From: Kappaphycus alvarezii
Lineage: Eukaryota > Rhodophyta > Florideophyceae > Gigartinales > Solieriaceae
Assembly: GCA_002205965.3 (NCBI GenBank)
Contig: NADL03000684.1
Coordinates: forward strand, 372,001-436,000
DNA: 64,000 nucleotides
Direction of reading: 5' to 3'
This document shows, piece by piece, positions 1 to 13,636 of the stretch. A program made the position numbers and the translations under genes. The stretch's first letter is position 1; each line of letters starts with the position of its first letter. The notes beneath the pieces are model-generated. The model saw only the letters and a list, made by a program, of their open reading frames with translations. It ran no database searches and had not been told where the DNA came from.

Positions 1-212
1 GCAGCACCGATAATTCAACTTTGTAGCCGTAAAGCTTATTATTACCGCTAAAGCAAAGCTTCTCCTCTTCGATACTGCCGGTCGGACGAAAAGACTACTG
101 AAATTTCATATACGTTGCAGATCTCGTTTCGCTGAATTCTGCAAATTGAATTAGATCCCGATAGAGGCTCCTTACTCTCTATATTTTCCAAATTTTTGTA
201 ACAAACAAGTTA

Positions 213-608
213 TGATCAGTTAGAATAGGGTTTGATTCATCCCCGAGCGTTAATTTGGTTACTTAAACAGCTTATAAATAGTTGATACTGGAAATCATCC
301 CGCGATGAGTCAGCAAGCGAGGCGTTTGGGCTGGACTGTCGTAGTTACAGGTACAGGTTTAATTCATTCCTCCTTGTACCTCTGTCCTTTCCCCCTCTCG
401 CCGCCGTAGTATGAGCCTATATATATATATCAGCTTTCTTCTCCAGTTTCCTCTACCATCACTCATTATGTTCGTGCCCCTTTTGCATACTTCGTTCATT
501 AAGACGACAATGAAAGTGACATGCTTGCTTTTTGCGAAGCCTCCGTGCTGCGGGAACCATTTTACACGTAAAGCACTGTCTCACCGACACTGTTACCATC
601 GACGCTTG
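213..608 (-). repeat. Downstream (3') LTR of the Copia fossil
   Basis: Matches 10,278-10,704 in the same orientation over about 400 bp, including shared blocks such as GATTCATCCCCG, TTCATTCCTCCTTGT and CCAGTTTCCTCTA. Relative to the minus-strand element this is the 3' copy. Confidence 0.75.
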
Positions 609-1999
609 CAAGCATGGCGCATCTCTCTTTTGATCCGGCAGGGCACATGCTAAATATATCTCGTATTATCCAAAGCAAAATGGGATGATTGGTGGAGTTT
701 TCTCGGATTAGTTGCCTTAATGGCCCGTTGAAAAAACATTCTTCATAGCGTCTGGGATGTTGAACTCTGATAGTATCCATCCAATTTCATTTATCTCTCC
801 CCTATCGTAGGCCTCCTTCACCACTATGAGATCTACCACCAACCTGCTCGTATAGTAAGGCGCCTACCAAATATTTCGGCAAGTTCCCACTGCAACAACA
901 ATGCGCAGATAAATCTGCCAACAAATGTGATGGGGTAAAAATGGAGCCAACGGAAGAAGGAACCACTAAATACACGAGGTGAGAGTCCTTGCGTGCGAAT
1001 AAAGTGCTACAGTAGACGTTAACGGGACATGCAGAGGAGTGGACGTGAACTTAGAATGACTGCTCTAGTAGCCAACTCTAGAGGAACAGGCCCGACCACC
1101 TCGCTTGGAGGCTAAGGAACTGATTGAAGGGTTTGGCTTGAAGTTTAATCCCCACTTTCTTCGAGGCTTGATTCTCTTAATAAAAAATACCTGGGCTGAA
1201 CTCTACTTGAGATAACTGCGCAGAGTGCAAGCGAAAGTGCCGCTATCTCCTCACTAAATGAACTACTTGCCTTTTTTGTAATACCAATTGCTCAAACTTA
1301 ATTCTGCGTCAAGCAATGCTCACTGACCTTGGTGGGCGTTATCGGCTTGGCGGTCCTTCTCTGCGAAGGCCGATATAACTGAATTGACTTTATGCCAATT
1401 AAGTCATTCTAACTTCTTTAGAACCGCAAATAGGAGAGGATTGTTCTCTTATACACTCTTTCGGAAGCCTAGTTTTGGAAGAATATATGAGGTACAGTAG
1501 AATTGACATAAGCGGAAAACTTTGGGATAAAACCAAAAGTTTCGCTTGTCGTGGGGTTCCCCTTAAAGAGAATAATCATACCCGACAAGCCCTTTCCAAC
1601 CATTTGTAAATATCAAACTATTACTTGGAAAATTGATCAATGGTACTCTGGCGAGCTTGGTGCGAAACCTTCACACCTGAGATCAGCCTTATTCCTCCTA
1701 ACTGCAAAACAGCAGCAGTTACATTATTCCCTGACTTTTCTGCTATTTGTTTGCAAATAGAAAGCGCCTAGAGCTGCTCTTTTACACTTGGCAAAATTAT
1801 CTCTTCAGCATCTTCTTCCATGAGATAATTTTTATCTCGGGAATATCAACAGTAGGCGCAACCAAATACTCATCATTGAAAACTTGAGTGTAATAGTCAT
1901 TCTGACCATCTGGATTGAGCAGATTCAGAATAGAAAATCTTGACAAACATGTAACGAATTGTAAATTTCAAACAACAGCTTTTAGATCTGAAAACATAT

Positions 2000-2900
2000 G
2001 ACGCTCCTATCAAAACGTCTCTGCAATATATTCATTTTTGAATGCTGTTGAGTCTCCTACATCTCTTTCTAGCAAACCTGTATGCCTCCAACAGTTCCAA
2101 ATAAGTGAAGCAGGGATATCATTCCATGCTTTCTTGAGTCACTACATTTCCACAATTATATTGACTTTTTTATATGTATTTAACTTCGGCATCAATGCTA
2201 TTGAGGGCATCTCAAGTGAGCGATAAAGAAGCGTTAGTGAGGCAATTATCCCGCATCCTTGGGATTCACTCTAGATGTATAGTCAGGGAGAAAGAAAGTA
2301 ACAACAAAATTCGAAAGCTTAGGAATGTTTTCTATTGTCCCATGCGCACTACAGTTGTCAATTAGCCACAGAAGTTTACGTCCAGTAAAGCGGGAGATGT
2401 AGCTCCCAAAACATTTAGCCACTCGAAAAATAAAAACGATTTCATCCATGCCTTTCTGTTCTCATGATGTTCAAATCCCAGAGCCTTCCCAGTTTTCTTC
2501 TTAAAGCAACGAGGGCGGACTGAATTACCAATTAACATCGACTCTATCATATACGTACCATCGGCATTGGAGCAGGCCTTCTTACGCCCAGTTGTCGTGC
2601 CTGGAGCTAAGCAATAAAATAGCCCTCATTCATATGCATTGAAAACGTCTTTCGGGGCATAAAACATCAGTAGACGCATGATAGCCGAAATTTCCTTTAC
2701 CAATGAATTCGAAACCGCAGCACCAGACTTCTCATGAGACCTGAAGACACGTACTCCCCATCTTCGCTTAAGCATGTCCAACCAGGAAAAAGCTTTAAAC
2801 TTTGGCGATTCTCTTGAGGAAGCCATGCGTTGGCCAGTTTTTGCGACTTAAAAGCCTTGATTCGAATTATTTAACCATTGAAATTGATGCACCCTGAACG
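2000..2900 (-). pseudogene. Pogo/Tigger-type transposase relic (CENP-B HTH plus DDE_1), nested in the Copia fossil
   Basis: Read on the minus strand, the segment from about 2,826 to 2,630 resembles the CENP-B-type DNA-binding domain (WLDMLKRRWGVRVFRSHEKS, then APKDVFNAYE before GLFY). It is followed by a DDE_1 catalytic domain: SNADGTYM, IGNSVRPRCFKKK, NRKAWMKSFLFFEWL, LIDNCSAHGT and a TSRVNPKDAG block. All three acidic residues of the DDD triad are visible (ADGT, IDNCS, PKDAG). The tail has the family hallmark KKAWNDIPASLIWNCWRHTG at about 2,145-2,080. The frame changes several times and there are internal stops, for example after VFNAYE and after DVNFCG, so it is not functional. It lies between the Copia RNase H and the 3' LTR, so it inserted later. 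I could not define terminal inverted repeats. Confidence 0.8.
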
Positions 2901-5900
2901 CTGGTCATGAAAAAAAACGACTTGTTCGACTGTATGGTTCTTGCCTCGTCGGTCTCTCACCTCTTTAGAAATGTGTTTGTCATCCATCTTAAGCAGTTCA
3001 TTCGATTGAGACAAACTGCGGGACAATGCAACTTTACTAGAGACATCACCAAGTTTGAATGTTGTCTTAGCCCATGCTAATAGTGCTTAGTAAGACTTAT
3101 TCTCTCCGAGATTCGCCCTGCTATTCCTTTCCTCACAGATTCTTTTTTTGAAGGATAGTGACTTTAGCATTGGGCATTTTGAGTTTTGGAGAGGATGAGT
3201 TGCGGATCAGTAAGAAAGATAAGAGTAAAGTAATTTCACTAAGTGGATCGTAAGCAAGGTCTCTTTAATGATTACTTTTTGGTGAAATGAATGTTTGCGA
3301 TTGTCCACGCTGCAGACAGCATGAAAAAATTTTTGAATCACTTTTCCAACGTTTTAGCCCTTAGCAGCTTTGACTATTCTGACCGTTTCTCTTCAGTCTC
3401 ATACTGTACAAGCTTTCATAGATTTGATTTATTGAACGTATGCTGGGTATATATTACCGAACTTTCAAAGATTTACTCAAGTCAACGGGCGATATAGGGC
3501 TACTTGATTAATTATTAAATGTATGATTATAAGAAAATTTAAGCTATTTGTGGTTCCGGGTAGGCGAAGCGGAACCTTCCTTTAATTTTGATTAAACTTT
3601 CATTCATTTTCGAACGGGAGTCAGCTCTTTGTTCCTCTTAACGTGTGGTTCCATTAGCGAACGTTACGCTTATCGCGATTCTGTGTTATCATACTTTCGG
3701 TGCTACCCATGAAGGAAATATAGTGACAGCTCAGCAGTGACAATTTTTTACGGGCATGGCAACAGAGAAAAAAACACACGCAAAGTTTTGAGGCTTTGGT
3801 CTAAAACCAATAAACGTGAAAGAAGATATATATTGCTGTAGTATAATTACAGAAATATGCAAGATTTTCATTCCCACTTGAACAAAAACGAAAGGCGGAA
3901 GTGCTAGTAGAAACTAACATTCCAGCTGACTGGGTATCAGTGAGCATATATATTACGATAAATGAACCTTTCTTCTTCCTTCCTATATGTAAAATATGTA
4001 AAATAGTGAATTTGCAGAATATAAAAATCCCGTACTGTAAATTCCCAGCATGGAATACTCTAAACTGCTGTCGGACCGCTGGAACCCCCCACTTCAGTTC
4101 GAGAGAGAGTGCCCATGAAGCCCCATTTTATAGATATTTTTGAGCAATAGCTCAGCTGTTGCGCTCAGATATACCAAAAAAATTTTAAAAATACACGTCA
4201 TCAATTTACGCAGCCACTGAGATTAAAGTTTGTGAACGGAAAACGGTTGCATATCTCCTCATCAAAGTGCGCATGTTTCGGATGGCTGAACAGATTTGAT
4301 TACCTGTCGACATTTGTAAGAACGGAATGTGAGACTGAAAGACGCCCCACACTCATCTGTTAACATCACCACATGTCCGAGTTACGATGTAAAATCTTTA
4401 TTGTTGGCAAGCGATCCATATTTGTAGATCCCTATGTGTGCCACGGCCATATTGATCGGTTTTTACTTCAACCCGATGTCTCAGTTTTTGACAACATTCT
4501 TAACGAGGATATTCGCCCTTTTTGTGATCTCTGCGTTTGACTTCTCAAAATAATTAGCTGTATTCTGTGCTAGCGATGCAATTTCGAATGCTACCAATGG
4601 CTTAGTGACTGTTCACCAAGAACATCGCATCAGAAGCGAATTTAACTATTTGTAGTACGCCTCCATGGGTAGGGACTTACTCGGTTGTACAGGCTCACTC
4701 TGGTCCGCCCGTACCATTGATTTATGGGATTTTAACGCAGCCTTTACAAAAGAGAACTTGCCACGCTTAGCAGGCTTGGATTCAAAATCGCGTATTAACT
4801 TCAGTGTGCTCTTGTAGAAAGTATTGGTACCAAAATAATTAAATCGTCAACATAAGTCGCAACTGCTCCCACAATAGCGCCATTTCCGTGTGACACATAT
4901 AGTGCTTGGCAAATCACTACTAGTTACAGACTCATTTTTTCTGTAAGACAGCGATAAAACGTTTGTGACAATAATCACCAGCGTCCGCAAGACCATACAG
5001 TGGTATTGTAAGCTTTCAAATTAAGTCTCTAAACGTCTTTTGATCTCTTTGGCAATCACATGTAAACGTCTCGTTGCAGCGGCCGATATCTATGTACATA
5101 TGTCTGCCCTATTTAGGAAGACCGTATCGTTTATTTCACAACTGTATCCAGTTCCATTAGGATTCTGACGGATTGAGATCTCACATTACCTGAATCATGG
5201 ATTAGTAAAGGCTTGAATCGTCACGGTTACCTCTCGCGCATGGTCGAGACTTTTATTTTGGGCAGTAAATGTCATAGTCCTTGATGGAATCTACAAAATG
5301 TGAGTCGATGATGTTAGCTCCTTTTGGAAAATTCCTGTAGCAAATTATTCTCCACACTCCGCGTGCCTCAAGAATCCCTTCCTCTATTCTTCTGGCTGTC
5401 AGACATGCTTCACTAAGTTTGCGCGGGTCCCCGGCTTGAGTATCTCTGTTATGCAAACTTTCTCCACGCTTGTATTCCCATGGCATAAATAATCCTGTAG
5501 ACCATCCTGGACTACTGTAGCCCGTCATTGCAGCAATCGACTTGTACGTTATGATATGAGAGCGGTTTGAAAATTTTACGGAACCTATGATAGCGGTAAA
5601 ATGGCGGAAAAGAGACATCAGACGCTCACAATCTCAGAACGGAGGTGTTGCAAGCGACAAAAGTGCTACCGTAGTATAGTTGCAGGATCAGGGACTGGTA
5701 TATATGGATGAGTTACCAAGGGTCTAGATGAGGTACCAAGGGTCTATAAATTTATTCAGAAGGGCAGGCTCTACCATCTACCCTCGCTAACAAAATTACC
5801 AAGCACGCCTACTGGTTCTGAAGTTGACTCATAACTTCCTAACTACTTGAGATTTGACTTGAAGTTGTCTGCCAACTTGCTTGGCCTCTCAAAGAGGAAG

Positions 5901-8900
5901 CAGATCACTCAGTTCATATAGACTTTTGGCTCCCCCTACAGTCCATAAAAAACTACAAAAGATATCAGGAAATGCACAAAGGCACTTTACATGGATGATA
6001 TACTCTAAACAAAAGATACTTAAGAAATAAACAATCGGTCTAGGCCTCTCATTTCCCATCCCTATATCACACCCAAAAAACTCCTCCAAAATGCGCCCAC
6101 GCCTGACAACTCATCTACATCAAGCCATATATTTTTCACGTCATTATCCAGTGCTTCAAAAGTTCCGTGTATACGATTGTCAGTTTCTACATACACTCGG
6201 ACCGTGTCCCGCTTCCGAACAATCCGATTAGCCGCGCTGTTGCGCGTAACAGTATAGCCTCCATTACTTGCAACTCTGCGACGATAGCCTCCATTTCTGA
6301 ACGATCATTCTGTATCTTCAACATCCTATTCTGCTGGTCAACTTATGCTGCCCACGCAGCGGAAGATGCCCATGTTCTCCGCAAACAAGTGCGGTCGGGA
6401 TAGTTCAGCAGGACCCACAAGTTTGTTTATGCTTTTCACAGCTAGCATGAGCGCAGTCTATGGGGATAGTTTCGTTAAGCATGGCAAATGTTCTCGTATA
6501 TGCGCCAAAGTGGCGAGCGGTATCGTTACCCAATACTTGTCGAGTCATGAATGTCAATCCCTGAGAGCTGAATTCCAAAACGACTTATGCAGCCCTTCTT
6601 TTCCAGCGAGTGAGCATAGATTGTGGACCTTAGTCAAGGCGTAATATTTCTGGTTATAAAGGGTATGGAAGCACCCAGCATTGAAGGAGAGCTTGCAAGA
6701 AGTCCTCAGCAGTTTAACCGCGTAAAAATACTGCATTACAGAATCCATTGTGGGTATCTACTACGTGTAGTGTGCCTCTGCCGTCAAGCTAGAACTCTTT
6801 AAGAGCAAACTAATTATTGCAGGTGATAGATTCTAGCGGGATAACCACTCTGAATCTAAAAGGGTAAGCTCCACGTGTGGAACATGTCCGACATGCGGCT
6901 GTGATCTTCTCTAGTATGTGGAATGTTTCTCTCGTTGTTTCAGCGGGTCGAGTTCCTTACAATAACCTGTAGAAACTCGATGAAAGCGGATGATTGAAGT
7001 TCTATTGAATTTTTTTCAACTCGGATGCTGTGAACATAGTGGGTCCCTGCAAGTTAAGTTTGATAGTCGGACGAAGCTGCCAAGTGAGGAAGATGTGCCC
7101 TCTAAATGGGGTACGCGGTACTTTCTACCCGTTCTTTCGCAAAATACGTGCACAGTATTCTGTATCAATTAGTACCATGAGCGGATGCATTAACTCGATC
7201 CCCAGCAATGCGGGCAATTCGGTATGCACTATGTCAACTTGAAGCACGAGGGGCCCATCTTCAGGGGAGATCAGAATCAATATCTCTATTGTAGCGAGGC
7301 TATCTAATGCTCCACATCCAAACGCAAAACGTGCCTTGCTTTCGGTTAACTTATAGTCCATATTCATTGCCCGTAAGTATGCAATTGCTTGCGCCGCTCC
7401 CATCAAAGTCTTGGTTGCAACAGAATCTATACAAAGACCATTGAGTTATTTGTCTCCTATTGGTTTTGACACCGCGTTAACTGAAGCTATCTGTTGGTTC
7501 GATGAATTGGGCATTAAACTTAGGAAGTCAATGTAGTGGACCGTTCTGGTCGTCGTTTCAAAGTTAGGCTCTTGATGAGAGAGGCTTGTTGAGTTAGATC
7601 TGGAAGCAAATATAGTCAAAAGACTGCAATATAACGTAAAAAAATCAGTCAAATCACCCCCTTCTCTGTGGCACGATGGCAAACCAGGGTGTTTCAAAGT
7701 AGCACCGACAATAGTATGGCAAGCGAATTCGATGTCTTCCTTCTCACTGTACTTTTGCTCATCCCCCGGTTGTACGGTTCGGATGGGATTTTGATACTCC
7801 TTAAGTGAATGTTCCAACGCAAAACGTTCTATGATGTCGTCGTCCGCTTCGAAAACTTCCCCGGCGTTCACCGAAGCAACTATAGCAAAATGGCCATTCT
7901 CATACCTTCGCGATCATTTCCCGGACAACCGCTTCGCTCATAGAACTCTTTCGATCAATTAGCAAATCTTCTCGCAGCGCCACCACGCGGGCAATTTAGA
8001 ACTCGATGTCCGTGTCTTTCACACCTCAATTACTTAATTTTCGTTTGGGTTTCTCTTTTCCGCAAGATGAACGTTCCTAGGTTGAACTCTGCCCGGCAGT
8101 ATCGGCGTGGTAATCGTGCTAAATGTGTCCCGAGACGTTCGGGGGTGCCTGGAATATCTCGCCTGTAAAGTATACAGTTTCTCGGACTAGATTCTGCTTG
8201 GTTTCCTTTTTATCACAGGCGTTTCAACAAATGACTTTCTTTGACTGTCTCCCTCGGAATGAGATGCCATACAAGAATATAGCTTACTAGTGAGAGCCCT
8301 CTTCAGCGTCTTATATTCACGTTTCTTAGATGTGTCGCGTATCAGACTTGAACTCCATGGCCATGCGCGCACCACACCAACTAAATAACTAATATTATGG
8401 AATTTGGATTGTGTCTCAGGCTCTGTTAACAGATAAGTTAGGTCTATTTCGTAGATTACCGCCTTGAGTGCCTTGATTTCCGATCCTTGATCCTGTACAA
8501 AGTCTTGTATGTTCAACTCTTACAGGCGCTGTCGAATCATTTGCTACGCTTACGCACCATTGTAGTTTGCCGAGTACACTGCAATCGCTGCATCGAATGT
8601 CTGGCATATCCTATCTACACGCGTAATTAAAAAAATTTGTGTCGAGCCTCTCGACGTCATCGGGAATCCCTCCGCACGTTTTGATCCATAATTTCGGTGT
8701 TTTTTTGACTAGTCGAAGCATAGTGGGCAGGTGGTGCTACCTGTTATCGTCAATACGCCCATCAAAACAGTTTCGCCCGTCCTTATGCGTGTCAAATAAG
8801 CGCTTTGGTACCTCATGCAGTATCGATATCCGTTCAGACGTCTTTCTTCTCTCTTGGGGTATCATTTTTCGACGACTACCACTGCAATTCCATCCTCTTT

Positions 8901-10277
8901 CTTTAGTTCCCTCATACGTGTCACCATCGTCATCGTCGTCATCGCTTGGGTCCGGGTGGCCGAAAAAAGGGTGTTGCCATGTAGTTAGTGCTTTGTATCC
9001 GTCGGAAATTACTCGACCCGATTTCTTTGCTTCCTTCGTTATATTAGTGTCGGGACATACCGGTATACTCTTATCTTAATGCGGGGCATTTGCACCAATA
9101 TTAAGGGTACGAATTCCTGTGGGAAGGACATAATAGATGATCTTAGTATTATACATATTCGCAAGATCATCAATTGCATGCGTTGTTGCGTGTGGTGTCG
9201 GCAATTGCCGTTGCGTTGCCACTGTCGCTTACTAGTTGACATAATTCTGAAGATGGCTTTTTAATGGCTTAGATGGGCTGTAGTATTAGCTGATCAAGTT
9301 GTTTGCATTTGATAGCTCCTCATCGTGAATTTCATTGCGATAGAGTGCATTGGCAACGCAATATACGTTCTTAGTGTTCTTATCTGAGGCAAGAGGAAAG
9401 TTAATGACAACCAGTCACTTTCTGAATATAAAAAAAGCCGGCGATAGTATATTGGCTGGTTCAGAACTTCCGGGTAAAAGATGTCTCTGACTTTCATGGG
9501 CGCTCCGATGTCATCGAGGAGATCATCTGCTAATAGTTCTGTGCAACCTATAGCAAGTATCATGCGAAAATTGTGGACAAAATGGAATCTAGCATTTTTC
9601 TCCTCTACCTTGCTTGGTTCAAAAGCAGAGAACAACTTCGTTTGCTCTTGCTCGCATTCGAACACCACATTTACTCGTAGCATTGGATTTTCAGGATATA
9701 AAAATCATTCACAACTGCAGTCTTATCTCCTTGGTGATTTTATCTGTCACTCTCAGCTGCGCGTGGGTCTTTAGTTGTTGCACAGTTTCTTTCCCAATAG
9801 TTGAAGGTTAATAAACACCTGATATTAATTCCATTCCTTTACGAAGGTTGATTTCCGCATGCCTCAATTTCTCTGTCCCTTTTGCATCCTTGGCGGTGGC
9901 TTCGACACCATTGGACGTCTCTGCATAGTCCTCTCTCCACTAGCGCGTCAAATTGGTTTACTCTTTTCATTCTACCTTTCGCAGCGGTTTTATTCCCGCG
10001 GCCTCTTTGAATTTCTTCTGATGGTAAGCTGTTTGGGTGGTTTGAATCAGAACACTAATATTTCAGTCGTTTAATAATTCCCTCCTACAGCTTTTTGTGT
10101 AATCAAATATCGAATGACTTGACGGAATTTCACGCTTTCGTACATAATTTGGTTTTGCTTCTTTTCATTTTTTTGTTTACTGTAATTGCGTCCTTTTTGA
10201 ACCTTCTCATCTTCATGTGTACCTTGTTTACAGCTCTGCATCGGGAAAAAAATTCTGGCACAAGGGGCAGGTTCCAG

Positions 10278-10704
10278 CCTAAAATCATGATTTTCGGTTA
10301 GAATGGGACTCGATTCATCCCCGCGCATTTATTTGGTTGGGTAAACGGCGTAAAATAAGTTCCTACTTCAAAAAATCCCTCAATAAGTTATTAAGCGTAC
10401 TTTGCGAGGTATACGAGGCGTTTTAGCTAGACTTTCGAAGTCATAGGTAAAGGTTTTATTCATTCCTCCTTGTCCCATCTGTCATTACCCCTCTCGCATC
10501 CATAGCATGCACCTGAATCAATATTTGATTCACTTTTCCAGTTTCCTCTAGCATCAATCATTGTGTTCATGCTCTTTTAACGTACTTCCACAATCAAAAT
10601 TAACAATAGCAGCGAATTACAGTGTTATGCCTGCTTTTGCAAAGTCTGCGTGCTGCAGCACCCATTTTTAAAAGAAAACTACTGTCTCTCCGATAGTTAC
10701 AAGC
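10278..10704 (-). repeat. Upstream (5') LTR of the Copia fossil
   Basis: Partner of the repeat at 213-608. On the minus strand it seems to begin TGTAACTATCGGAGAGACAG and to end near ATCA. The exact ends are uncertain because of divergence. Confidence 0.75.
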
Positions 10705-13122
10705 ATATTTGAAATGATAGAAATGATATTTGTCACCAACCGCTCAAAAGAAGGAGCAGTTTTTGTAAAATTCTTGATATTAATTGCCACTGCCCCCTAT
10801 GCTTCAAAAAAAGTCATCAAAATAAGCAATGCGTGGCGTGCAGTGATAGCAAAGCTTCGAATTCTCCCAAAGTTGTAGTAAGAAGCCATAAATGATTTCA
10901 AATTATTCCAAATGATTCCAAATTACCTCGACTGTAGCTTGAGCAAATATTATCCTTATTTGAATACCGTAATATCTTTTTTCATTGTTGAAAGCGTCAA
11001 AAAGAAGTAACGGGGAGTCTGCTTCATCTTTAGATGTATCTGATTCTCGGGCTTATTCGAACTTTTTAATGTCACCACAATGCTTTATTGCGCTATCCGC
11101 GAGAAGCTGAATGACACTTTAGGCTTCCCTCTCATGAGACTTCCGCCGCATATATCGGGGGTACATTAGTTTAGCTTTCGACTGTTTCGATGGCGCTTTC
11201 AGTGGGATTAGAAGCGGAGATTGGAAAGTTAATCTCTGTGAACAAGGGAAAAACAGAAGGGTCTTCAATATGTGTAAGGCTGAAGTATGTGAAAGTCAGT
11301 GCCGCAGCTTTTTTTCATGGTTTATGACCTTTAACACTGCTTTATCAAGTTGCAGGACTTTTAAACTTCGGATTTCACTTGGTGATTTCGAAACTTACCA
11401 AAACAGGCCTCGGGATTTCCGCAATGTTGGTTTGTAGAGTGTTCAATCAAATTTGCCCTTTATTTTTTGATCGCAGGTACGTTTCCACTAATAGCATGTA
11501 GAGGCGTACACACTATGCAAAAAACAATGCACCGCTAACAATTTTCTTTCGTACGATTTCAATTGCTTTTCACTGTCTTTTTGATGTGCCTGTATATTTT
11601 GCAAATTGCCCTACTGTACTGTACAGATAATGTAACCCTACTCCAGTTACAGAAATATTTAATAACTATAACCCAAGGAAGGGCTTTTTACAACTTAGGG
11701 GCGTTTCATAATTGTTTGAAATGTCAATAATTGGAATTTTGGAGAATGAATCACCAATCACCATCAACCAGATGTCCACGCTTGTTTCAGCGTTTGAAAA
11801 ATTTCCTGGAAAATCTAAGATTCCCCCGTTTCTACTAGCATATTTACGTATCACATTCACGTAAGTAACGTTTTGTATTAACCAAGCTCTTGATTTAGTG
11901 GAAGTTGAGAGGTGTAGTGAGTAGAGGGGAATCATCAGCGATAGTGGAGTGCATAAAGTCCACTATTGTAGAAATATTTAAAATGACTAATCGTACTGAA
12001 GAAAAGCAATGGATGACATGCGACTGTCCACTTTTGAGAATATCGAAGTGAAGGTTGGAAAGCCGCTTTTGTGAATAGGGACTTTTCTATTTGTGCAGAC
12101 AGATTTTGAGGCGTCAGAGAAATTTCGCCTTCTGTACGTTCTGGGTGACGCCCCAGTTCTGCACATTAATAATTTAAGCCGAAAGGTTTTCAATGGTTTA
12201 TTTTTTTCGTGACATCTTCATATTCTGAGATAGAATGGATAAATAGTAACCATATCGAAACAGACTATCTTTTATTCGCGCACTCCTTTAAACTTTTTTG
12301 ATAAAAGCAGCATAAAATGTGAAAAAATACTAAAACATACGTCAATTTTATGCATAGAAACCACTCGAATGGGCAAGTTTTTGTTTTACTTCTTTAATTA
12401 ATGGTGTAAAAATCCCGCCCATGCGCTATAAGCTCTATTCGAACAATTTTTTTCTGAAAATGTTTTCCATTCAAAGCCAATGTCTACAGCAAATTTATTA
12501 TAATTCCCCAGTCGTTATTTGAAGAATATATTACATTGATTTCGCGCCAAAAGTATGCTTGATCATTGCATAATCGCTCCATCTGCATGTTCACTTCGTT
12601 AACGCATTTACTGGATGAGCTTTCGGGCCAATTACCAAGCAAGTCAAATTAACCATAAGAGCCTACTGTTTCTCAAATTTTATCATACTTAAACGTAAAC
12701 AAGTTTATTATGTATAGGTTTATATTTATAGAAACTGCACAGTCCGAAATTTAGGGAGAAAAGTATTACCGCCAATGCAGATTCCAAAACGGGAGAAGAT
12801 GGCATGATACTTCCGAATTTTATGTGCAACGATAATTTGGCTCTTCACGATAACCACCCATTATTTACCAAGATACCATCTATCTTAAGACAATTCTTAA
12901 AAATTCGTTTTTCATCAGTGACATCACTTCTCTAGCACAAAATCGAAGCTCTGCTTGGACAGCACAACAGCTCACTAGATCCATTTCACCTACGCAAATT
13001 TCTTATCCATGAAAATTTCAGAGTTGATGAGCTTAAACGCCGTATCGTTCAAAGCTTTTTATTTGACCAGTCACAATTATCTGAATGGGTTCGGGAAAAG
13101 TGTCTCCTTTTCTGTATGCGCA
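10705..13122. other. AT-rich stretch, no recognisable gene
   Basis: Only short open frames are present, such as the minus-strand frames at 11,666-11,935 and 11,987-12,193, which I do not recognise. One TACTGTACTGTAC motif lies at 11,612-11,626. The composition matches decayed transposon sequence. Confidence 0.5.
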
Positions 13123-13536
13123 GTATCTATCGTCCATAGTACTGTCCCCACATGAGGACAAATCTCTTTGTCATGCAAATATTTACGGTAAGAAAAATAA
13201 TTGGGCCCATATTTATTTGCGAGAAAAAATGCTCTAGAAACATAAAATTGTAGTAAACTGTTGCTCAGTAGACTAAGATTCTACAATACTTTGGCTAAAA
13301 GCATCCACCTTCAGGTACTGAAACGGGAAAAAAGTGGCAAATAAGCATTAAAATTGAAGGTTTTCGAGAGGTAAAAAGTTGGGCGTACTCAGAACAGGGT
13401 TCAAATTACCGAAATTCTTGTTCTGATCGAACTTTACTACTGTCTAAACTACAGGTTAGCACAGAAATAAAAAAAATACTTCGACAAATTAGCCCTAGAC
13501 TTTGTCCCCATATGAGGACAGTGGTCTGATTGACAC
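13123..13536 (-). mobile_element. MITE copy 1 (Tc1/mariner-pogo type, 414 bp)
   Basis: The ends are inverted repeats: the left begins GTATCTAT and carries TGTCCCCACATGAGGACA a little further in; the right carries TGTCCCCATATGAGGACA and ends GACAC next to TA. The reverse complement of this copy matches the element at 31,905-32,339 in ends and interior (TTCGATCAGAACAAG against ACCGATCAAAACAGA), so the two are copies of one family in opposite orientation. There is no coding capacity. The flanking dinucleotides are CA and TA, so the TA target duplication has decayed on one side. Confidence 0.7.
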
Positions 13537-13636
13537 TATGTAATCCGCGATCTCCAGTACTATCATTCGCTTAATAAATTCAACTTTTTTCCGTCGGCGA
13601 TTCGCCAAAAAAATCGCCTGGATTAGTGGTCTAAAC

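Larger units (their letters stand above)
213..10704 (-). mobile_element. Ancient Copia-type LTR retrotransposon, broken, with a nested pogo transposon
   Basis: Direct repeats of about 400 bp, roughly 70% alike by eye, lie at about 213-608 and 10,278-10,704 and act as the LTRs. Between them, on the minus strand and in Copia order, are remnants of gag (about 9,690-7,450), aspartic protease (about 7,406-7,125), integrase (about 7,000-5,900), reverse transcriptase (about 5,620-4,600) and RNase H (about 4,600-4,150). The protease piece keeps the typical strand pattern around its ALLGIELM segment, and the RNase H piece keeps the GHVVMLTDECG motif typical of the divergent Copia clade seen in fungi and algae. 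The coding region is broken in very many places (dozens). The low LTR similarity and a decayed DNA transposon inserted within point to great age. Boundaries are approximate. Confidence 0.8.
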
